Source of the DNA: Lewinellaceae bacterium
Lineage (GTDB): Bacteria > Bacteroidota > Bacteroidia > Chitinophagales > Saprospiraceae
Assembly (NCBI GenBank): GCA_016708875.1
Contig: JADJFA010000044.1
Coordinates: 1-64,000 of the forward strand
Direction: 5' to 3'
Length of the DNA: 64,000 bases
Every line of letters begins with the position of its first letter. Position 1 is the first letter of the stretch. The translations under genes were made by a program, and so were the position numbers. The notes under the pieces are model-generated. The model searched no databases. It saw nothing but the letters and a program-made list of their open reading frames with translations, and was not told the origin of the DNA. Below are positions 1 through 9,431 of the stretch, piece by piece.

Positions 1-362
1 CCTGCATCTCCTCCAGCGAAAGATGCACCTTGGCTTTGCCGCTAAACTTCACATCTTCCATGCTATTAAAGGGCAACAAGTGCACATGTGTGTGACGCAC
101 CTCATCGCCAATGACCACGATACATACACGCTTGCGGGCACCGGCTTTTTTACGGCTTTGGCAACGATTTTGGCAAAAAGCCACAACCCCGCGTAAACCA
201 TCCTCCACATCAAAAATGTAATCAATCTCCTGCTTTGCGATGCAGAGCGTGATGACCGTAAGTCTGTGGGCGAACGTCAAAAAAGCCAGATAGTCTTCTG
301 TTTCGGCGATTTTGCCCAGCGAGGATTTCGCCGTTTACGATTTTAGTGAAGATAGATGCCAT
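1..362 (-). pseudogene. HIT-family hydrolase, frameshifted, 3' end off the window
   Basis: The reverse strand from 362 opens with MASIFTKIVNGEI, the usual start of bacterial HIT (histidine triad) nucleotide hydrolases. It later carries the triad HTHVHLLPF near position 85, where His residues act on nucleoside phosphoramidates or dinucleotides. Between these landmarks the reading frame changes several times (after about residue 15, again around 130-240), although each stretch still reads like family sequence (e.g. EIDYIFDVEDGL). The end of the gene, normally another 15-25 residues, lies beyond position 1. Cytoplasmic location is expected. I cannot tell a real pseudogene from a low-quality consensus. 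The neighbouring dehydrogenase gene is damaged in the same manner, which favours sequence error. Confidence 0.7.
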
Positions 363-378
363 GATATGAAGTGCTGCC

Positions 379-472
379 GCCTACGCTCCTGCCCGCCAAG
401 GCTTGGCGGGCGGGAAACCTCGACGGATAAAAGTGATAAAGTGATGCCCGCCTACGCCAAGGCTTCGGCGGG
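379..472. repeat. Two GC-rich palindromes in the gap between HIT and hydroxyacyl-CoA dehydrogenase genes
   Basis: Positions 391-411 form a near-perfect palindrome (GCCCGCCAA, 3-nt loop, TTGGCGGGC), and 446-471 hold a related one built on CGCCTACGCCAAGGCTTCGG. Both share the string CGCCTACG. They resemble REP-type intergenic hairpins. Downstream, 486-533 is a run of ATCAATCG-like words matching the repeat family at 42.2-42.35 kb. No gene is visible in 363-535. Confidence 0.55.
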
Positions 473-535
473 GTAAAAGGTTCAAAGTCGAATCAATCGG
501 CCAATCAGATCAATCGTTCCAATCTATTGAATCAA

Positions 536-1669
536 CTAAAAACCGCTTTCCGTCGGTTCTGTTTTTCGCAGAAGCGGACTGCAGCGATACCGGTCTTGAA
601 GGTATTCCACATAAAAGCGAATCAGTTTTCCACAATGTTTTGGATGCCAATTTCGTCGGCCCAGGATAGGAGGCCCTTGGGATAATTCACGCCCTGGGTC
701 ATGGCCATTCAATGTCTTCGCGGCTGGCTACGCGGAGATAAAACGCGTCGGCAGCTCGTTGATGAGCATGGCGAGAATCCGGGTTGCGATTTCCCGGCCA
801 AGTGCTTCGTCTTTGGTGGGTTCGGGAAGGCACCATCTCTATAATCGTAAAATCCTCGACCGCTTTCGACCAAAGTAATGGGCTTCCACAGGCCTTTTTG
901 TGTGAAAGAAGGTTTGTAGCGAGGATCAAGAAGAAGTTGGAAAACTACCACTTCTGATAACAGCGTAGTTGATGTCATTGCCGATGAAATCCATCAGTTC
1001 GAAAAGGCCCCATGCGAAAACCACAGAGTTCGCGCATCGCCCAATCAATCGTTGCTTCTCAGCGATGCCTTCATCAAGAAATGCGCAACGCTTCTCCATA
1101 ATAAGGTCGCGCTACCCTGTTCACGATAAAGCCCGGCGTATCACTTTTTGCCACGACGGTAGTCTTGCCCCAACCATCAATGAGGCTTTGCCGCGCTCTA
1201 CTACCTCGGGGTCTGTCTGCAAGCCAGGGATGATTTCTACCAGTCGCATAAGCGGGGCTGGATTGAAAAAATGTACGCCCAAGATGCGCTCCGGGTATGA
1301 GCGGCGCTCCCATGGCCGAGATAAGCGAGGAGGTGTTGCTGGCAGGATAGTGGACTTGTCAACAATTGCTTCCATGCTTCGGAAGCTATTGCTTTGCTCA
1401 ATATCTTCTACAATAGCCTCAATGACAATGGAACGGTCATGAAACTCGCTCATGTGATCGGTGAATTTGAGGCGACTGAACAGCGCATATGAATCTGCAT
1501 CTGTCATTTTCCTTTGTCACCAAAGTTTTGAGGTCGCCTGCACATTGCGGCTTGCCTTTGTGAAGCGCGATGATTAGGTTGTCTCAAATCACCACGTTGT
1601 GCCTGACAGCGGCCACTTGTGCTATTCCACTGCCCATTGCGCCCGCCCTAGAATGCCTATTGTGTCCAT
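536..1669 (-). pseudogene. 3-hydroxyacyl-CoA dehydrogenase (PaaH/Hbd type), multiply frameshifted
   Basis: Reverse-strand pieces add up to a full 3-hydroxyacyl-CoA dehydrogenase of about 378 codons. The N-terminal Rossmann start MDTIGILG then GAMGSGIAQVA lies at 1669-1600, VIEAIVEDIE near 1400, ILGVHFFNPAPLMRLVEIIP at 1290-1225, SDTPGFIVNRVARPYYGEAL near 1150-1090, and the C-terminal helical domain MGPFELMDFIGNDIN near 1000-960. The end is a TAG at 536. The enzyme oxidises 3-hydroxyacyl-CoA with NAD+ in beta-oxidation or phenylacetate breakdown. At least five frame changes separate these blocks, while conservation inside each block is good, so indel errors in the sequence are as likely as real decay. 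The length, with two C-terminal domains, fits the single-function PaaH/Hbd family rather than the large FadB fusion. Confidence 0.75.
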
Positions 1670-1806
1670 GAGTTTGAGTGCTGGAATGTTGAGGTGTGTT
1701 TTTAAGTTTGGGGCGCAAACTTACAAACCTTGCAGTCCTCAGTTCATTTTTTGGAAGTTGAACGGCTAGAAGTAAGGCATTAGATGGTCTAACACCCTTT
1801 GAGCAT

Positions 1807-1913
1807 TATGGAACACGGATTGAACGGATGAGACACGGATTCACAGGATTTTGTCATTTCAAAAGAGAAATCTGTGAAAATCCGTGTCTCATCCGTTCAA
1901 TCCGTGTTCCATA
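1807..1913. repeat. 35-bp perfect inverted repeat, word family 'acacggat'
   Basis: Arms at 1807-1841 and 1879-1913 are perfect reverse complements over 35 nt, with a further imperfect extension into the loop. Each arm is made of variants of the word ACACGGAT/GAACGGAT. The element lies directly after the stop of the BTAD regulator (reverse strand) and before the dehydrogenase gene, so a transcript-end role is plausible. A sister element lies at 45073-45157. Confidence 0.85.
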
Positions 1914-1917
1914 CATC

Positions 1918-3226
1918 CTATTCACACTCCTTTTTTATTTGCTGGTAAAGCCGCGTGGTTTCCGCCGAAGGTTTAGACTGGAACTCTCGTTCCATGATTT
2001 GGCAAAGCAGGCGGTATTGCTGTCCCCACTTTGTTGCACATGCCGAGTTTGCCATAACAAAACATCAGGCGGCGGTGGATCGCCTCCATGCGCTTGATCT
2101 CGGGTGAGAATTTCATGGCAGACGGAGGTCGCGCGGTAGTATTCGCCTTTGTCGCAAAGTTGGGCGCTGTACAGGTCGGCCAATTGTTCGAAAAGCGCAC
2201 CAAGATGCTGGCGCTCCACCTCCACCCAATTGAGCGCATCCTCCGGGCAGTCGTCGAGGAAATTGCTGGAATAGGTTTGGATGGCTTGCTGAAAAAGTTC
2301 ATCTGGCACCGGCTGGTGCTCGCGTTGGAGCATCTGAATTTTTTGGCAAATGGTTTTAAATGTTGCCACGTCAGACAGCATCGGGCGATCAAGTTGGAGG
2401 CGGTAGCAGTTTTTGTCGAATACGATCAATTCGCGTTCCATACCCGTCTGCTGGCGGATGGCTTTGCGGATATGGTTGAGTTCCACGTTGAGACTGCGGC
2501 GTGCGCTTTCAGGTTGGCTTTCTTGTTTTTCGGGCCAAAAAACGCGGGCAAGATGATCCCGGGAAAGCGCCTTGTTGGAGTGGTAGGCTAAGTAGCCGAA
2601 CAGCATTTTTGCCTGCCAGTTGAAATCAATTTTCTTGCCGTTCAAGCGTACTTTCAATAAGCCAAAATAGTTGACTCCAGGCCATTGTAATAATTTTCGA
2701 CACTTTGTTCGATGACAGCCGGAGCCGGGTTTTGGCGCTCCGGAAGGACGGTGGCCTGCATGTCCACACTCGCAACCACGATGCCCGGGGCGGCTGCGGC
2801 CAGCAACATATTGCCTGTTTTTGCGCCCGTTTGGCCTTGGGCTGTTTTTGGCGGAGCGTGGCGGAAGCCCGGTAAAAATGCTTCGTAGCAAGCCAGCACC
2901 TTGTCGCCGTCCACGGGCAATGGAAGTACCTCTTTTGCGCCAGAACGCATCAGAAACTTAGTGGTGTCGGGGGTATAGTCAGAGGTGAGCACGAGTACCG
3001 GCACATCGGGGTTTTCACGTTGCCAATTGCGGAGGGAGGCGAAACTATCCGATGCAGGCGGCTCGTGTTGCAGCACGAGCATTCCAACATCCGACATTCG
3101 GGCAAGCTCTTTGAACGATAGCGACTCAGGAATTTGTTCTACTTGAAGTGATCCACCGCCGCTTGCGCGGAGGGTACGCAGGAGAGTGGCATTGCTGCCG
3201 CGATAGAATACCTTTTGGGGGGGCAT
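1918..3226 (-). CDS. Receiver-like / winged-helix / BTAD transcriptional regulator (frameshifted)
   Basis: Joined frames give a protein of about 436 residues. Residues 1-125 are a receiver-like fold (DVGMLVLQHEPPASDSFAS, VPVLVLTSDYTPDTTKFLM, GAKEVLPLP). A linker of about 60 residues follows, then a winged-helix DNA-binding domain (VNYFGLLKVRLNGK, MLFGYLAYHSNKALSRDHLA, SARRSLNVELNHIRKAIR) and a bacterial transcriptional activator domain with helical repeats (NWVEVERQHLGALFEQLADL). This is the SARP/BTAD architecture. Frame changes occur near 2677 (one G too few in CTGGAG), near 2083 and near 2030, after which the protein ends in TTRLYQQIKKECE and a TAG at 1918. No phospho-acceptor Asp is obvious at the usual place, so signalling may not be by phosphorylation. 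The target is unknown. Confidence 0.7.
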
Positions 3227-3542
3227 AGGTTAGAAGGGGATAGGGTTAGTAGATTGGGTGGTTTCTTTGTAGTGCAAATATAAATGTCTTTTAATGCAAA
3301 AAATTCCCCTTCCGTGAATATTTTACGAAGAAATTTCTGAAAAAATAGAAATAAAACAAATTATTTTGCTGCCATAGATCAAATAGCCTTTCTTGTTTTG
3401 TATTTTTTATATGCAACATAATCAAGTGTTTTTATTGTTTTGGAAAGCAAAATCCATTTGAATGTGTCAACACTTGGCAAACCATTGCATTCAATTGTTG
3501 TTCTAAAAAGCCTGATTCTATCTTTGTGTTTGATTTTGCAAA
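3227..3542. other. AT-rich divergent intergenic region
   Basis: About 316 nt separate the reverse-strand regulator from the forward metal module. The stretch is markedly AT-rich compared with its neighbours and probably holds both promoters, but I see no convincing TTTG/TAnnTTTG pair and no clear palindrome. A 70-codon reverse open frame here has no family features and is not called. Confidence 0.5.
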
Positions 3543-4041
3543 ATGATTTCCCGCACCAATAAATCGTTCGTTTGGCTTTGGATGGCAGCACTGCTCAGTG
3601 CTTCTGTCGGCGTGAGCGTTCAGAAGGTTTATTGCTATTGCCTGGGAAAACCACCATCTCGCTTTTGCTGCCGACGATGCTTGTCAAACACATAGCGGCG
3701 GGAAAATTCAAAGCCTGTTTAGCAAATATCTTGAAACTGGTTGTTGTGCAAAAAAGGTTTTACCCTCGAAACCTGCTTGTTGCGAAAAGCCTGATCCAGA
3801 GAAACAAGGTTGTACCAAAAGACCCACCCAGGTTTTCCAACTTAAGTCGGAATTTGAGGTCGGCAGCACGGTTTTCAAGAAATTTGATTTCCTTAAAGCC
3901 TGGGCGATCGCTCCCAAATTTCACCCTTCCCCCCAGGTTTTTCAGGATGTTCAGCAGGTAGATTTCCAGGGTTTTGAACGACCGCCTCCTTCCCCTTCCG
4001 GGCGCATGATCTGTGTGCGCTACGGTGTTTTTCGTTGCTAG
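3543..4041 (+). CDS. Secreted Cys-rich protein of the HYC_CC_PP type (frameshifted)
   Basis: ATG at 3543 starts a signal peptide (SFVWLWMAALLSASVGVSVQ) followed by YCYCLGK. After one extra base near 3650, the other frame continues AFAADDACQTHSGGK, SKYLETGCCAKK, KPACCEKPDPEKQGC, VFQLKSEFEVGS and ends ERPPPSPSGRMICVRYGVFRC with TAG at 4039. The early YC motif, the double-Cys motifs and the late PPP-SGR segment match the Bacteroidota HYC_CC_PP protein family, roughly 140-170 residues long. These proteins are usually found with TonB receptors and heavy-metal-associated proteins, as here. I infer a periplasmic metal-binding role, probably copper. Biochemistry for the family is not established to my knowledge. 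The frameshift sits in an AAAA run (GGAAAACC) and is probably technical. Confidence 0.7.
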
Positions 4042-4182
4042 TGCTTAGTTGCGGATGGACAATCTGCTAAAGTGGAGTAATGGAATTTTTCGATCTCATC
4101 AATACTCCAACCTTGAATTGCCTTTCAGGCAACTATTACATTTTCAGGCGGAATAATTCCGCAACACAAGCAACTTCCAGCA

Positions 4183-6454
4183 ATGAAAAATATCATCGCC
4201 TTACTTGGGTTTATAGCAGGATGTAGTCCTGCGTTTTCCCAAACAGATCCCATATCCAACATCACAGGCATTGTCACCAACGAAAAAGAAGAACTGCTCA
4301 TCGGCGCCTCGGTCTTTTGGAAAGACACGAAACAAGGTACGGTGACCGACACAGCAGGCCGATTCAGCCTTCCCGCCCGAAATGAGGAAACCACCCTGGT
4401 GGTTAATTATATCGGTTACACCTCCAGAAGTGCAGGTGCTGCCCGGAGAAGACAAGATTTGGGTGGAAATAAAGGGCGTGGCGCAGTTAAAAGAAGTGAC
4501 CGTGCAGGGCAAGGGTTTCGATACGCACATTTCGACGCTTGGCGTCCGCAATGTGGAATCCATTACCAGCAAAGAACTCCGCAAAGCACCTTGCTGCAAT
4601 CTGTCCGAAAGCTTCCAGACCAATGGTGCGATTGATGTGACGTATGCCAACGCTCTGACTGGCGTGAAAGAAATCCAACTCCTCGGCCTGCGCGGCATTT
4701 ACAGTCAATTTTTAGTGGAAAATCGCCCTACCATGACGGGTATTGCAACGCCATTTGCCTTCGAATACATTCCAGGCACTTGGCTGAGCGGGGTAGATTT
4801 GGCTAAAGGAGCGAGCACGGTCAAGAACGGAAACACAGGCATTACCGGACAAGTGAACGCCGAAATTGTGAAGCCTGACTTAGATAAACCTTTGTTTGTC
4901 AATGTGTTCAGCAGCAGTGAAGGGCGCGGTGAGGTGAATGTTCATTTGAACAAAAAAGGCAAAACGGCCGCCAACGGCCTCTTGCTCCACGGCTCATTTG
5001 TGGAAAACGACTGGGACATGAACAATGACCAGTTCAAAGACTCGCCCAACCGCCAGCAACTCAACGGATTGTACCGATGGAAGTACGACGGACCTGCGGG
5101 TTGCGCCCAATTCAACGTGCAGGCGCTGACCGACCGCCGTCAAAGCGGGCAGTCTGGAGAGATAGAGGGATACAGCGGGCCGGATTTTGAAATTGACCAG
5201 CAAAACGACCGCGTGGAAGCCTGGGCCAAGTACGGCAAGGAGCAATTTTTGGGCAAACAATTTCTGGAACTAGGCAATATATTAGGCGCATCCTGGCATC
5301 GAACACGTTCCCAATTTGGCCCAAATGCTTATGTGGCCGAGCAAAGATCGCTCTACTGGCAAACCCTTTTTCAAAACATTATCAGTAACACGAACCACAA
5401 AATCCTGGTAGCGCCCTCGATACAATACGATGATATTCAGGAAAGTGTGAACGAAGGCAATCTCAACCGCCGGGAATTTGTACCTGGGTTGATGGCGGAG
5501 TACACTTTCAGCCGACCTACTGCGCGGATGGAAATACCCGACTTGATTGTGGTGCTTGGCGGACGGATTGATTGGAACAGCCGTTTTGGCTGGCAGGCGA
5601 CGCCGAGGTTGAGCGCCAAGTATAATTTCACTGAAAAAAGCATCGTACGCGTTTCGGCAGGACGAGGATTCCGTTCGCCCAACGTGATGGCCGAGAATAT
5701 CAGCCTATTGGCAAGCAATCGCAGCTTCATTTTCAGTTCACCGAATAGCGACAATACTGAAGTACTTGGGCCGGAAGAAGCCTGGAACTACGGCGTGAAT
5801 TTCACGCAGAATTTCAAAATCGTCGAACGCGACGCGAGTTTCAGTGTGGATTTGTACCGCACAGATTTCGTTCGGCAGGTATTGGTGGACGTGGAGCAGC
5901 CACTATTACCCGACTCGAGCATGGCGGTTTATTTTTATAATTCAACAGGCAAATCGTTCAGCAACAGTGTGTTGTTCAATTTTCAATACAGTCCGCTACC
6001 GGGCCTTGATGTAAAATTTGCGTTTAAATGGAACGATGTGCGGGCAGAATTTGCGGATGGTAAATTGAAAACCATTCCACTCGTGGCACGCCAGCGCGGC
6101 CTTGTTTCAGTGGATTATACGACCCCAAACAAACGATGGTCTTTCAATACTTACGTTCAAATCGTTGGTCCACAACGTTTGCCCGACAACTCGTTTATAC
6201 CGCATGAACTAACCCACGATTTTCCGCCCATAACGCCCACGTTTGCGCTTTTGAATGCACAGATTACCCGCAAATTTGGTCAGAACTTCGAGCTCTATGG
6301 CGGTTGCGAAAACATCACCGGATATCAACAGCACCACGTCATCATCAGTGCTGACAATCCGGAATCCCCGTTTTTCAACGGCTCGCAAGTGTGGGCGCCG
6401 ATGATGCGACAAGTGGGGTATCTGGGGATTCGATGGTCGCCGAGTGGGCTTTGA
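4183..6454 (+). CDS. TonB-dependent outer-membrane receptor, metal-module type (one frameshift)
   Basis: Translation from 4183 gives a signal peptide (MKNIIALLGFIAGCSPAFSQ), then a carboxypeptidase-D-like regulatory domain (ITGIVTNEKEELLIGASVFW, GTVTDTAGRFSLPA, LVVNYIGYTS). One base too many near 4425 moves the frame. The protein resumes as VQVLPGEDKIWVEI and runs through a plug domain (ESITSKELRKAPCCNLSESF, PFAFEYIPGTWLSGVDLAKG, NGNTGITGQVNAEIVKPD) and a 22-strand-type barrel ending QVGYLGIRWSPSGL. Total about 757 residues, normal for the family. The CC in the plug is shared by receptors beside heavy-metal proteins. It should move a ligand across the outer membrane using TonB-ExbBD energy. 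With a Cys-rich protein upstream and an HMA protein downstream in the same direction, copper or a copper chelate is the best guess. Confidence 0.85.
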
Positions 6455-6559
6455 AATGTACAATGTCCCACTAGGAATTTCCAATATCCAAGTTGGGCGT
6501 TGCTCCAGGCATCTCACGTTGAAAATTTGATTTTGAACCTTCAACAACAATCTTAAATC

Positions 6560-6919
6560 ATGAAAGGCATTCTTTTTTTCAGCACAATATTATTCCTCAA
6601 TCTGACCACCCTTACGTCTTCATACGCTCAAAATGAAGCGAAAACGGGCATGACCACCAAATTCAAAGTGTACGGCAACTGCGGGATGTGCGAAAAGCGC
6701 ATCGAAAAAGCCGCCGCCATTGACGGGGTGATTTCGGCGGATTGGGATAAGGAAACGCAACTCCTGACGGTCCAATTTGACGAAACGAAGCTGAAGCCCA
6801 GCAAAATTCACCAAGCAGTGGCTGCCGTTGGGCATGACACGGACAAAGTGCGGGCCGAAGATGGGGTGTATGATAAATTGCACGGCTGCTGCAAGTATGA
6901 GCGGCCTGCCAAGCAGTAG
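6560..6919 (+). CDS. Periplasmic heavy-metal-associated (HMA) domain protein
   Basis: A 119-residue protein with signal peptide (MKGILFFSTILFLNLTTLTSSYAQ) and one HMA domain. The metal site is GNCGMCEKRIEKA (Cys-x-x-Cys near residue 42), followed by the typical ferredoxin-like fold segments GVISADWDKETQLLTVQFD and KIHQAVAAVGHDTD. A second possible site, HGCC, sits near the C terminus. HMA domains bind Cu(I), Zn or Cd through the two Cys. It lies 105 nt after the TonB receptor on the same strand, so the three genes 3543-6919 look like one metal-handling unit. Secretion and the extra C-terminal CC distinguish it from cytoplasmic CopZ-type chaperones such as the one at 7805-8077. Confidence 0.85.
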   Translation: MKGILFFSTILFLNLTTLTSSYAQNEAKTGMTTKFKVYGNCGMCEKRIEKAAAIDGVISADWDKETQLLTVQFDETKLKPSKIHQAVAAVGHDTDKVRAEDGVYDKLHGCCKYERPAKQ

Positions 6920-6925
6920 GGAATG

Positions 6926-6951
6926 ACCCTGCCTACCGGCAGGCAGGCAAT
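6926..6951. repeat. 26-nt repeat shared with 50274-50299
   Basis: ACCCTGCCTACCGGCAGGCA followed by GGCAAT occurs identically at 6926-6951 and 50274-50299, both times in intergenic DNA. It holds the palindrome TGCCTACCGGCAGGCA. It may be a short dispersed element. Confidence 0.7.
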
Positions 6952-7022
6952 GTCCAACAAGGAATGTCCAATGTCCAATAGCGAAGCCTATTTGGACATT
7001 GGACATTCCTTGTTGGACATTG
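6948..7022. repeat. 31-bp perfect inverted repeat between convergent genes, word family 'tgtccaa'
   Basis: Arms 6948-6978 and 6992-7022 are exact reverse complements over 31 nt with a 13-nt loop. Each arm repeats the word TGTCCAA with GGAA spacers. It separates the HMA gene from the converging Crp/Fnr gene and could end transcription in both directions. The same word family recurs at 51072-51217. Confidence 0.85.
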
Positions 7023-7028
7023 GCCATT

Positions 7029-7661
7029 TCAGAGTTTCAGAATCTCTATCCCCGTTTTTAGCAAACGCACCTTGCCGTCTTCTGACAGTTTTTTCATCAA
7101 ACGGGAAATAACCTCTCGGGAGGAATTCAATTCCTGTGCAATCTGGGTATTGGTAATTTCCAACACGTTGGTGTTGAGCGCCTTACGGTGACGGCGCAGG
7201 TAAAATTCCAATCGCTCGTCCATGTTTTGGAACGCGATATGGTCAATTGTTTCCAACAGTTCCTCGTAGCGACGGCGGTAGGTTCCTACCACAAAATGAT
7301 ACCAGGTGCGGTATTGCCGCATCCAGTTTTCAGTATGTTCTAGCGGTACCACCATTAGAACGGAATCCGTCACGGCCTTTGCGGTCACGGAACTTAGCTT
7401 AAAACTGCGGTCGCAAATTAAAGAGAGCGCACAACCATCTCCCGGGTGGAGGTGGTACATAAAAAACTCGTTGCCCTCATCGTTCTCACGATAGAGCTTG
7501 ACCAGGCCATCTAGCACAATCATGGTGTTTCGGATATTCTGGCCGCTTTGAATCAAAACCTGGCCGGCTTTTACTGCTAAAATGCGGCCTTTTTCCTGCA
7601 TTTCGCGTTGCAGGCCTTCTTCGAGATCAGGGAATAGGTGACGGTAGTTTTCCATATTCAT
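7029..7661 (-). CDS. Crp/Fnr-family transcriptional regulator
   Basis: From the in-frame ATG at 7661 (MNMENYRHLFPDLEEG) the protein is 210 residues. This start is preferred to one 18 codons earlier because family members begin shortly before the beta-roll. Residues 25-120 form a cyclic-nucleotide-binding-like barrel (AGQVLIQSGQNIRNTMIVLD, FFMYHLHPGDGCALSL), residues 120-150 the long dimer helix, and residues 165-205 a winged helix (ITNTQIAQELNSSREVISRL). No Cys cluster of an Fnr iron-sulfur type is present, so oxygen sensing in the E. coli manner is unlikely. It faces the metal and thiol genes 7805-8423. A Crp-like dyad at 15657-15672 is a candidate target. Confidence 0.85.
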   Translation of the reverse strand: MNMENYRHLFPDLEEGLQREMQEKGRILAVKAGQVLIQSGQNIRNTMIVLDGLVKLYRENDEGNEFFMYHLHPGDGCALSLICDRSFKLSSVTAKAVTDSVLMVVPLEHTENWMRQYRTWYHFVVGTYRRRYEELLETIDHIAFQNMDERLEFYLRRHRKALNTNVLEITNTQIAQELNSSREVISRLMKKLSEDGKVRLLKTGIEILKL

Positions 7662-7688
7662 TTTAAAGATTCCCCAAGGTACGCAAAT

Positions 7689-7780
7689 GGACAAAATTGT
7701 TTCACACGACGCCACAACGTCACAACGCTATAATCTGTTGATTATTAAAGTTTTGTGGCGGCGTTCGAGCAATTTTGTCC
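7689..7780. repeat. Imperfect inverted repeat, word family 'cacaacgac'
   Basis: Outer arms GGACAAAATTG (7689-7699) and CAATTTTGTCC (7770-7780) are exact complements. Inside them CGACGCCACAAC pairs imperfectly with GTTTTGTGGCGGCG. The element lies after the HMA gene and before the Crp/Fnr start on the reverse strand. It is a degenerate member of the family at 9432, 21672 and 29625. Confidence 0.65.
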
Positions 7781-7804
7781 GTTTAAAAAATGTATTCTTT
7801 AAAT

Positions 7805-8077
7805 TTACTCTGCAGTCACACGCCCAATCATGCAGCTCACGTACGATTTTGCCTTTTTACCAAAGTTGTTCTCGCCCACAAGGGGATAACCCATGTCTGC
7901 AAGTTTAAGGCTGATAGCATCCGGGGCGACCTTGCTTTCATCAAAGTCTACTGTAACGGTACCGTGCTCGTTCTCAGGCTGAGCCGAGCTCACGCCGGGC
8001 ATTTGCTCCAGGCCTTTTCGGATGGTATTCATGCAACCGCCGCACTTAATGTTCTCTACTTCAAAGATTTGTGTCAT
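7805..8077 (-). CDS. Cytoplasmic heavy-metal-associated domain protein (CopZ-like)
   Basis: A 90-residue protein without signal peptide. Residues 1-70 are one HMA domain: metal site IKCGGCMNTI (Cys12 and Cys15 region), then GVSSAQPENEHGTVTVDFD and ISLKLADMGYPLVG. A C-terminal tail of about 20 residues has one more Cys (YVSCMIGRV). Such proteins carry Cu(I) to exporters or regulators. It lies 46 nt after a thioredoxin gene on the same strand, with the Crp/Fnr regulator downstream, which suggests a small metal and thiol stress unit. Partner ATPases are not in this window. The function as a chaperone is from family knowledge and the metal is inferred. Confidence 0.8.
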   Translation of the reverse strand: MTQIFEVENIKCGGCMNTIRKGLEQMPGVSSAQPENEHGTVTVDFDESKVAPDAISLKLADMGYPLVGENNFGKKAKSYVSCMIGRVTAE

Positions 8078-8123
8078 GATTGGGAGATGTTTAAACCTCG
8101 TAGGTTTTATATCACTGAAAAGA

Positions 8124-8423
8124 TCAAGCTTCCGCGCTTTTTTCCACTGCTTTTTTCAATTCTACGGAAGAAGCCATGCCTGATTTCCGCCAAACGGGTT
8201 CACCATTCTTAAACAAAATTAGCGTTGGAATGGAACGGATGGCATAGCGCTCGGCAATAGCCTGGTTCTTGTCCACATCAATTTTGAAAATGGAAAGATC
8301 TTCACCCATTTGGGCTTTCAGGTCTTCGAGCACAGGTTTCATGGCCCGGCAAGGCGCACACCAGTCGGCGTAAAAGTCAACAAGTACTGGCTTGTCTGTA
8401 TCGGTCAGATCTGCAAATGTCAT
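8124..8423 (-). CDS. Thioredoxin with WCAPC active site
   Basis: A 99-residue single thioredoxin domain without signal peptide. The active site is YADWCAPCRAMKP, i.e. WCAPC in place of the classic WCGPC. The cis-Pro loop IRSIPTLILFKNGEPVW and the buried Asp region VLVDFYADW are normal. It should reduce disulfides in the cytoplasm. The Ala between the Cys residues is a tolerated variant that usually shifts the redox potential modestly. It is followed on the same strand by the HMA gene. The AraC regulator lies 100 nt upstream on the same strand. I see nothing to tie it to a specific substrate. Confidence 0.9.
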   Translation of the reverse strand: MTFADLTDTDKPVLVDFYADWCAPCRAMKPVLEDLKAQMGEDLSIFKIDVDKNQAIAERYAIRSIPTLILFKNGEPVWRKSGMASSVELKKAVEKSAEA

Positions 8424-8522
8424 GATGATATGATTTTATGTTAATTCAGGGTACAAAGTTACCAGCCCTTGCTCCCGCCGGAGTTATGCTTTTAATTGTA
8501 TTTATTGCACTTTTTACTGATT

Positions 8523-9419
8523 TTACAAATTCAGCCCGGCAGATTGCGCGTAAGCCGCGCGAAATCCTTCTGGAGTGGTTCCCAGATATTTTTTAAAAAA
8601 CCGGGTGAAGTAGGCGTTGTCCTCAAAATAGAGGGTTTCGGCAATCTGACTGATCATCAGATCCGAGTTGGCCAATAAACGTTTGGCTTCCAGCAGGATG
8701 CGGTCTCTTATAATTTCGCCGGCACTTTTTCCTACTACATTGTTGGTGAGTGCGTTGAGGTGATTGGGCGTGAGGAACATCATCTCAGCGTATTCTTTTG
8801 GCAGGTGCTTTTCCCGATAATGTTGTTCGATCAGTTTTTCAAACTGCCGCATTAAGACCAGATTGTGCTTGGAGGCGCCCGCCTTAAAAGTGTCTGGTGC
8901 TACTCTGGAAAGCCGCACCAAAATAATGGTAAGCAGGCCACGTAAAAGGTCCATTTTGTAGTCACCGCCCTTTTCATATTCTTCCAGCATTTCCGCAAAA
9001 GTCTGTTCAACTTCAGCACAGCAAGTCATGTCCAGAATATTAACCGATACCCCACTAATATTGCTGAACAGCGGAAACTCCCGCACATATTGCGGATTGT
9101 GGTACATCGAGGTAAAGAAGGATTCATTGAAATTGACCAGATAACCTTCAGTTCCTGCATCAAATTCCCAGGTATGAATCTGGCCTGGCGCCATATAGTA
9201 GACCTGATGGGGAAGCACCTCAAATTGTTGGAAATCAATGGAATGTCGCCCGCCGCCCCGGGTAAAAAGCACTATTTGATAAAAATCATGCCGATGCGGG
9301 AATTGAATATCCTTGTGTGCATGCACGAATTCCCGCAGTCGTGTCACTACGATCTCAGTCATGCAGCGGTCAGCGCCAAGCAGGTTGCAAATGCTGTAGG
9401 TGGGCATTTTTTTCGCCAT
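8523..9419 (-). CDS. AraC-family transcriptional regulator
   Basis: A 298-residue protein. Residues 30-110 form a cupin-like sensor domain (FPHRHDFYQIVLFTRGGGRH, QVYYMAPGQIHTWEFDAGTE). Residues 200-290 are the double helix-turn-helix of AraC/XylS proteins (LTPNHLNALTNNVVGKSAGE, MISQIAETLYFEDNAYFTRF, FKKYLGTTPEGFRAAY). The sensor has the His-rich HRH-plus-H pattern that often binds a small ligand or metal. It is read in the same direction as the thioredoxin and HMA genes that follow and may control them. Methyltransferase and desaturase-like genes lie upstream, separated by an inverted-repeat element. Ligand unknown. Confidence 0.9.
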   Translation of the reverse strand: MAKKMPTYSICNLLGADRCMTEIVVTRLREFVHAHKDIQFPHRHDFYQIVLFTRGGGRHSIDFQQFEVLPHQVYYMAPGQIHTWEFDAGTEGYLVNFNESFFTSMYHNPQYVREFPLFSNISGVSVNILDMTCCAEVEQTFAEMLEEYEKGGDYKMDLLRGLLTIILVRLSRVAPDTFKAGASKHNLVLMRQFEKLIEQHYREKHLPKEYAEMMFLTPNHLNALTNNVVGKSAGEIIRDRILLEAKRLLANSDLMISQIAETLYFEDNAYFTRFFKKYLGTTPEGFRAAYAQSAGLNL

Positions 9420-9431
9420 TGTTTCTACGCG

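Noticed and set aside
969..1507. Open frames on both strands in 0.9-1.5 kb taken as small genes
   Set aside because: Their reverse-strand segments are pieces of one frameshifted 3-hydroxyacyl-CoA dehydrogenase; the forward ones are shadows.
3379..3591. 70-codon reverse open frame in the AT-rich gap
   Set aside because: It overlaps the start of the Cys-rich secreted protein gene on the other strand and has no recognisable features.
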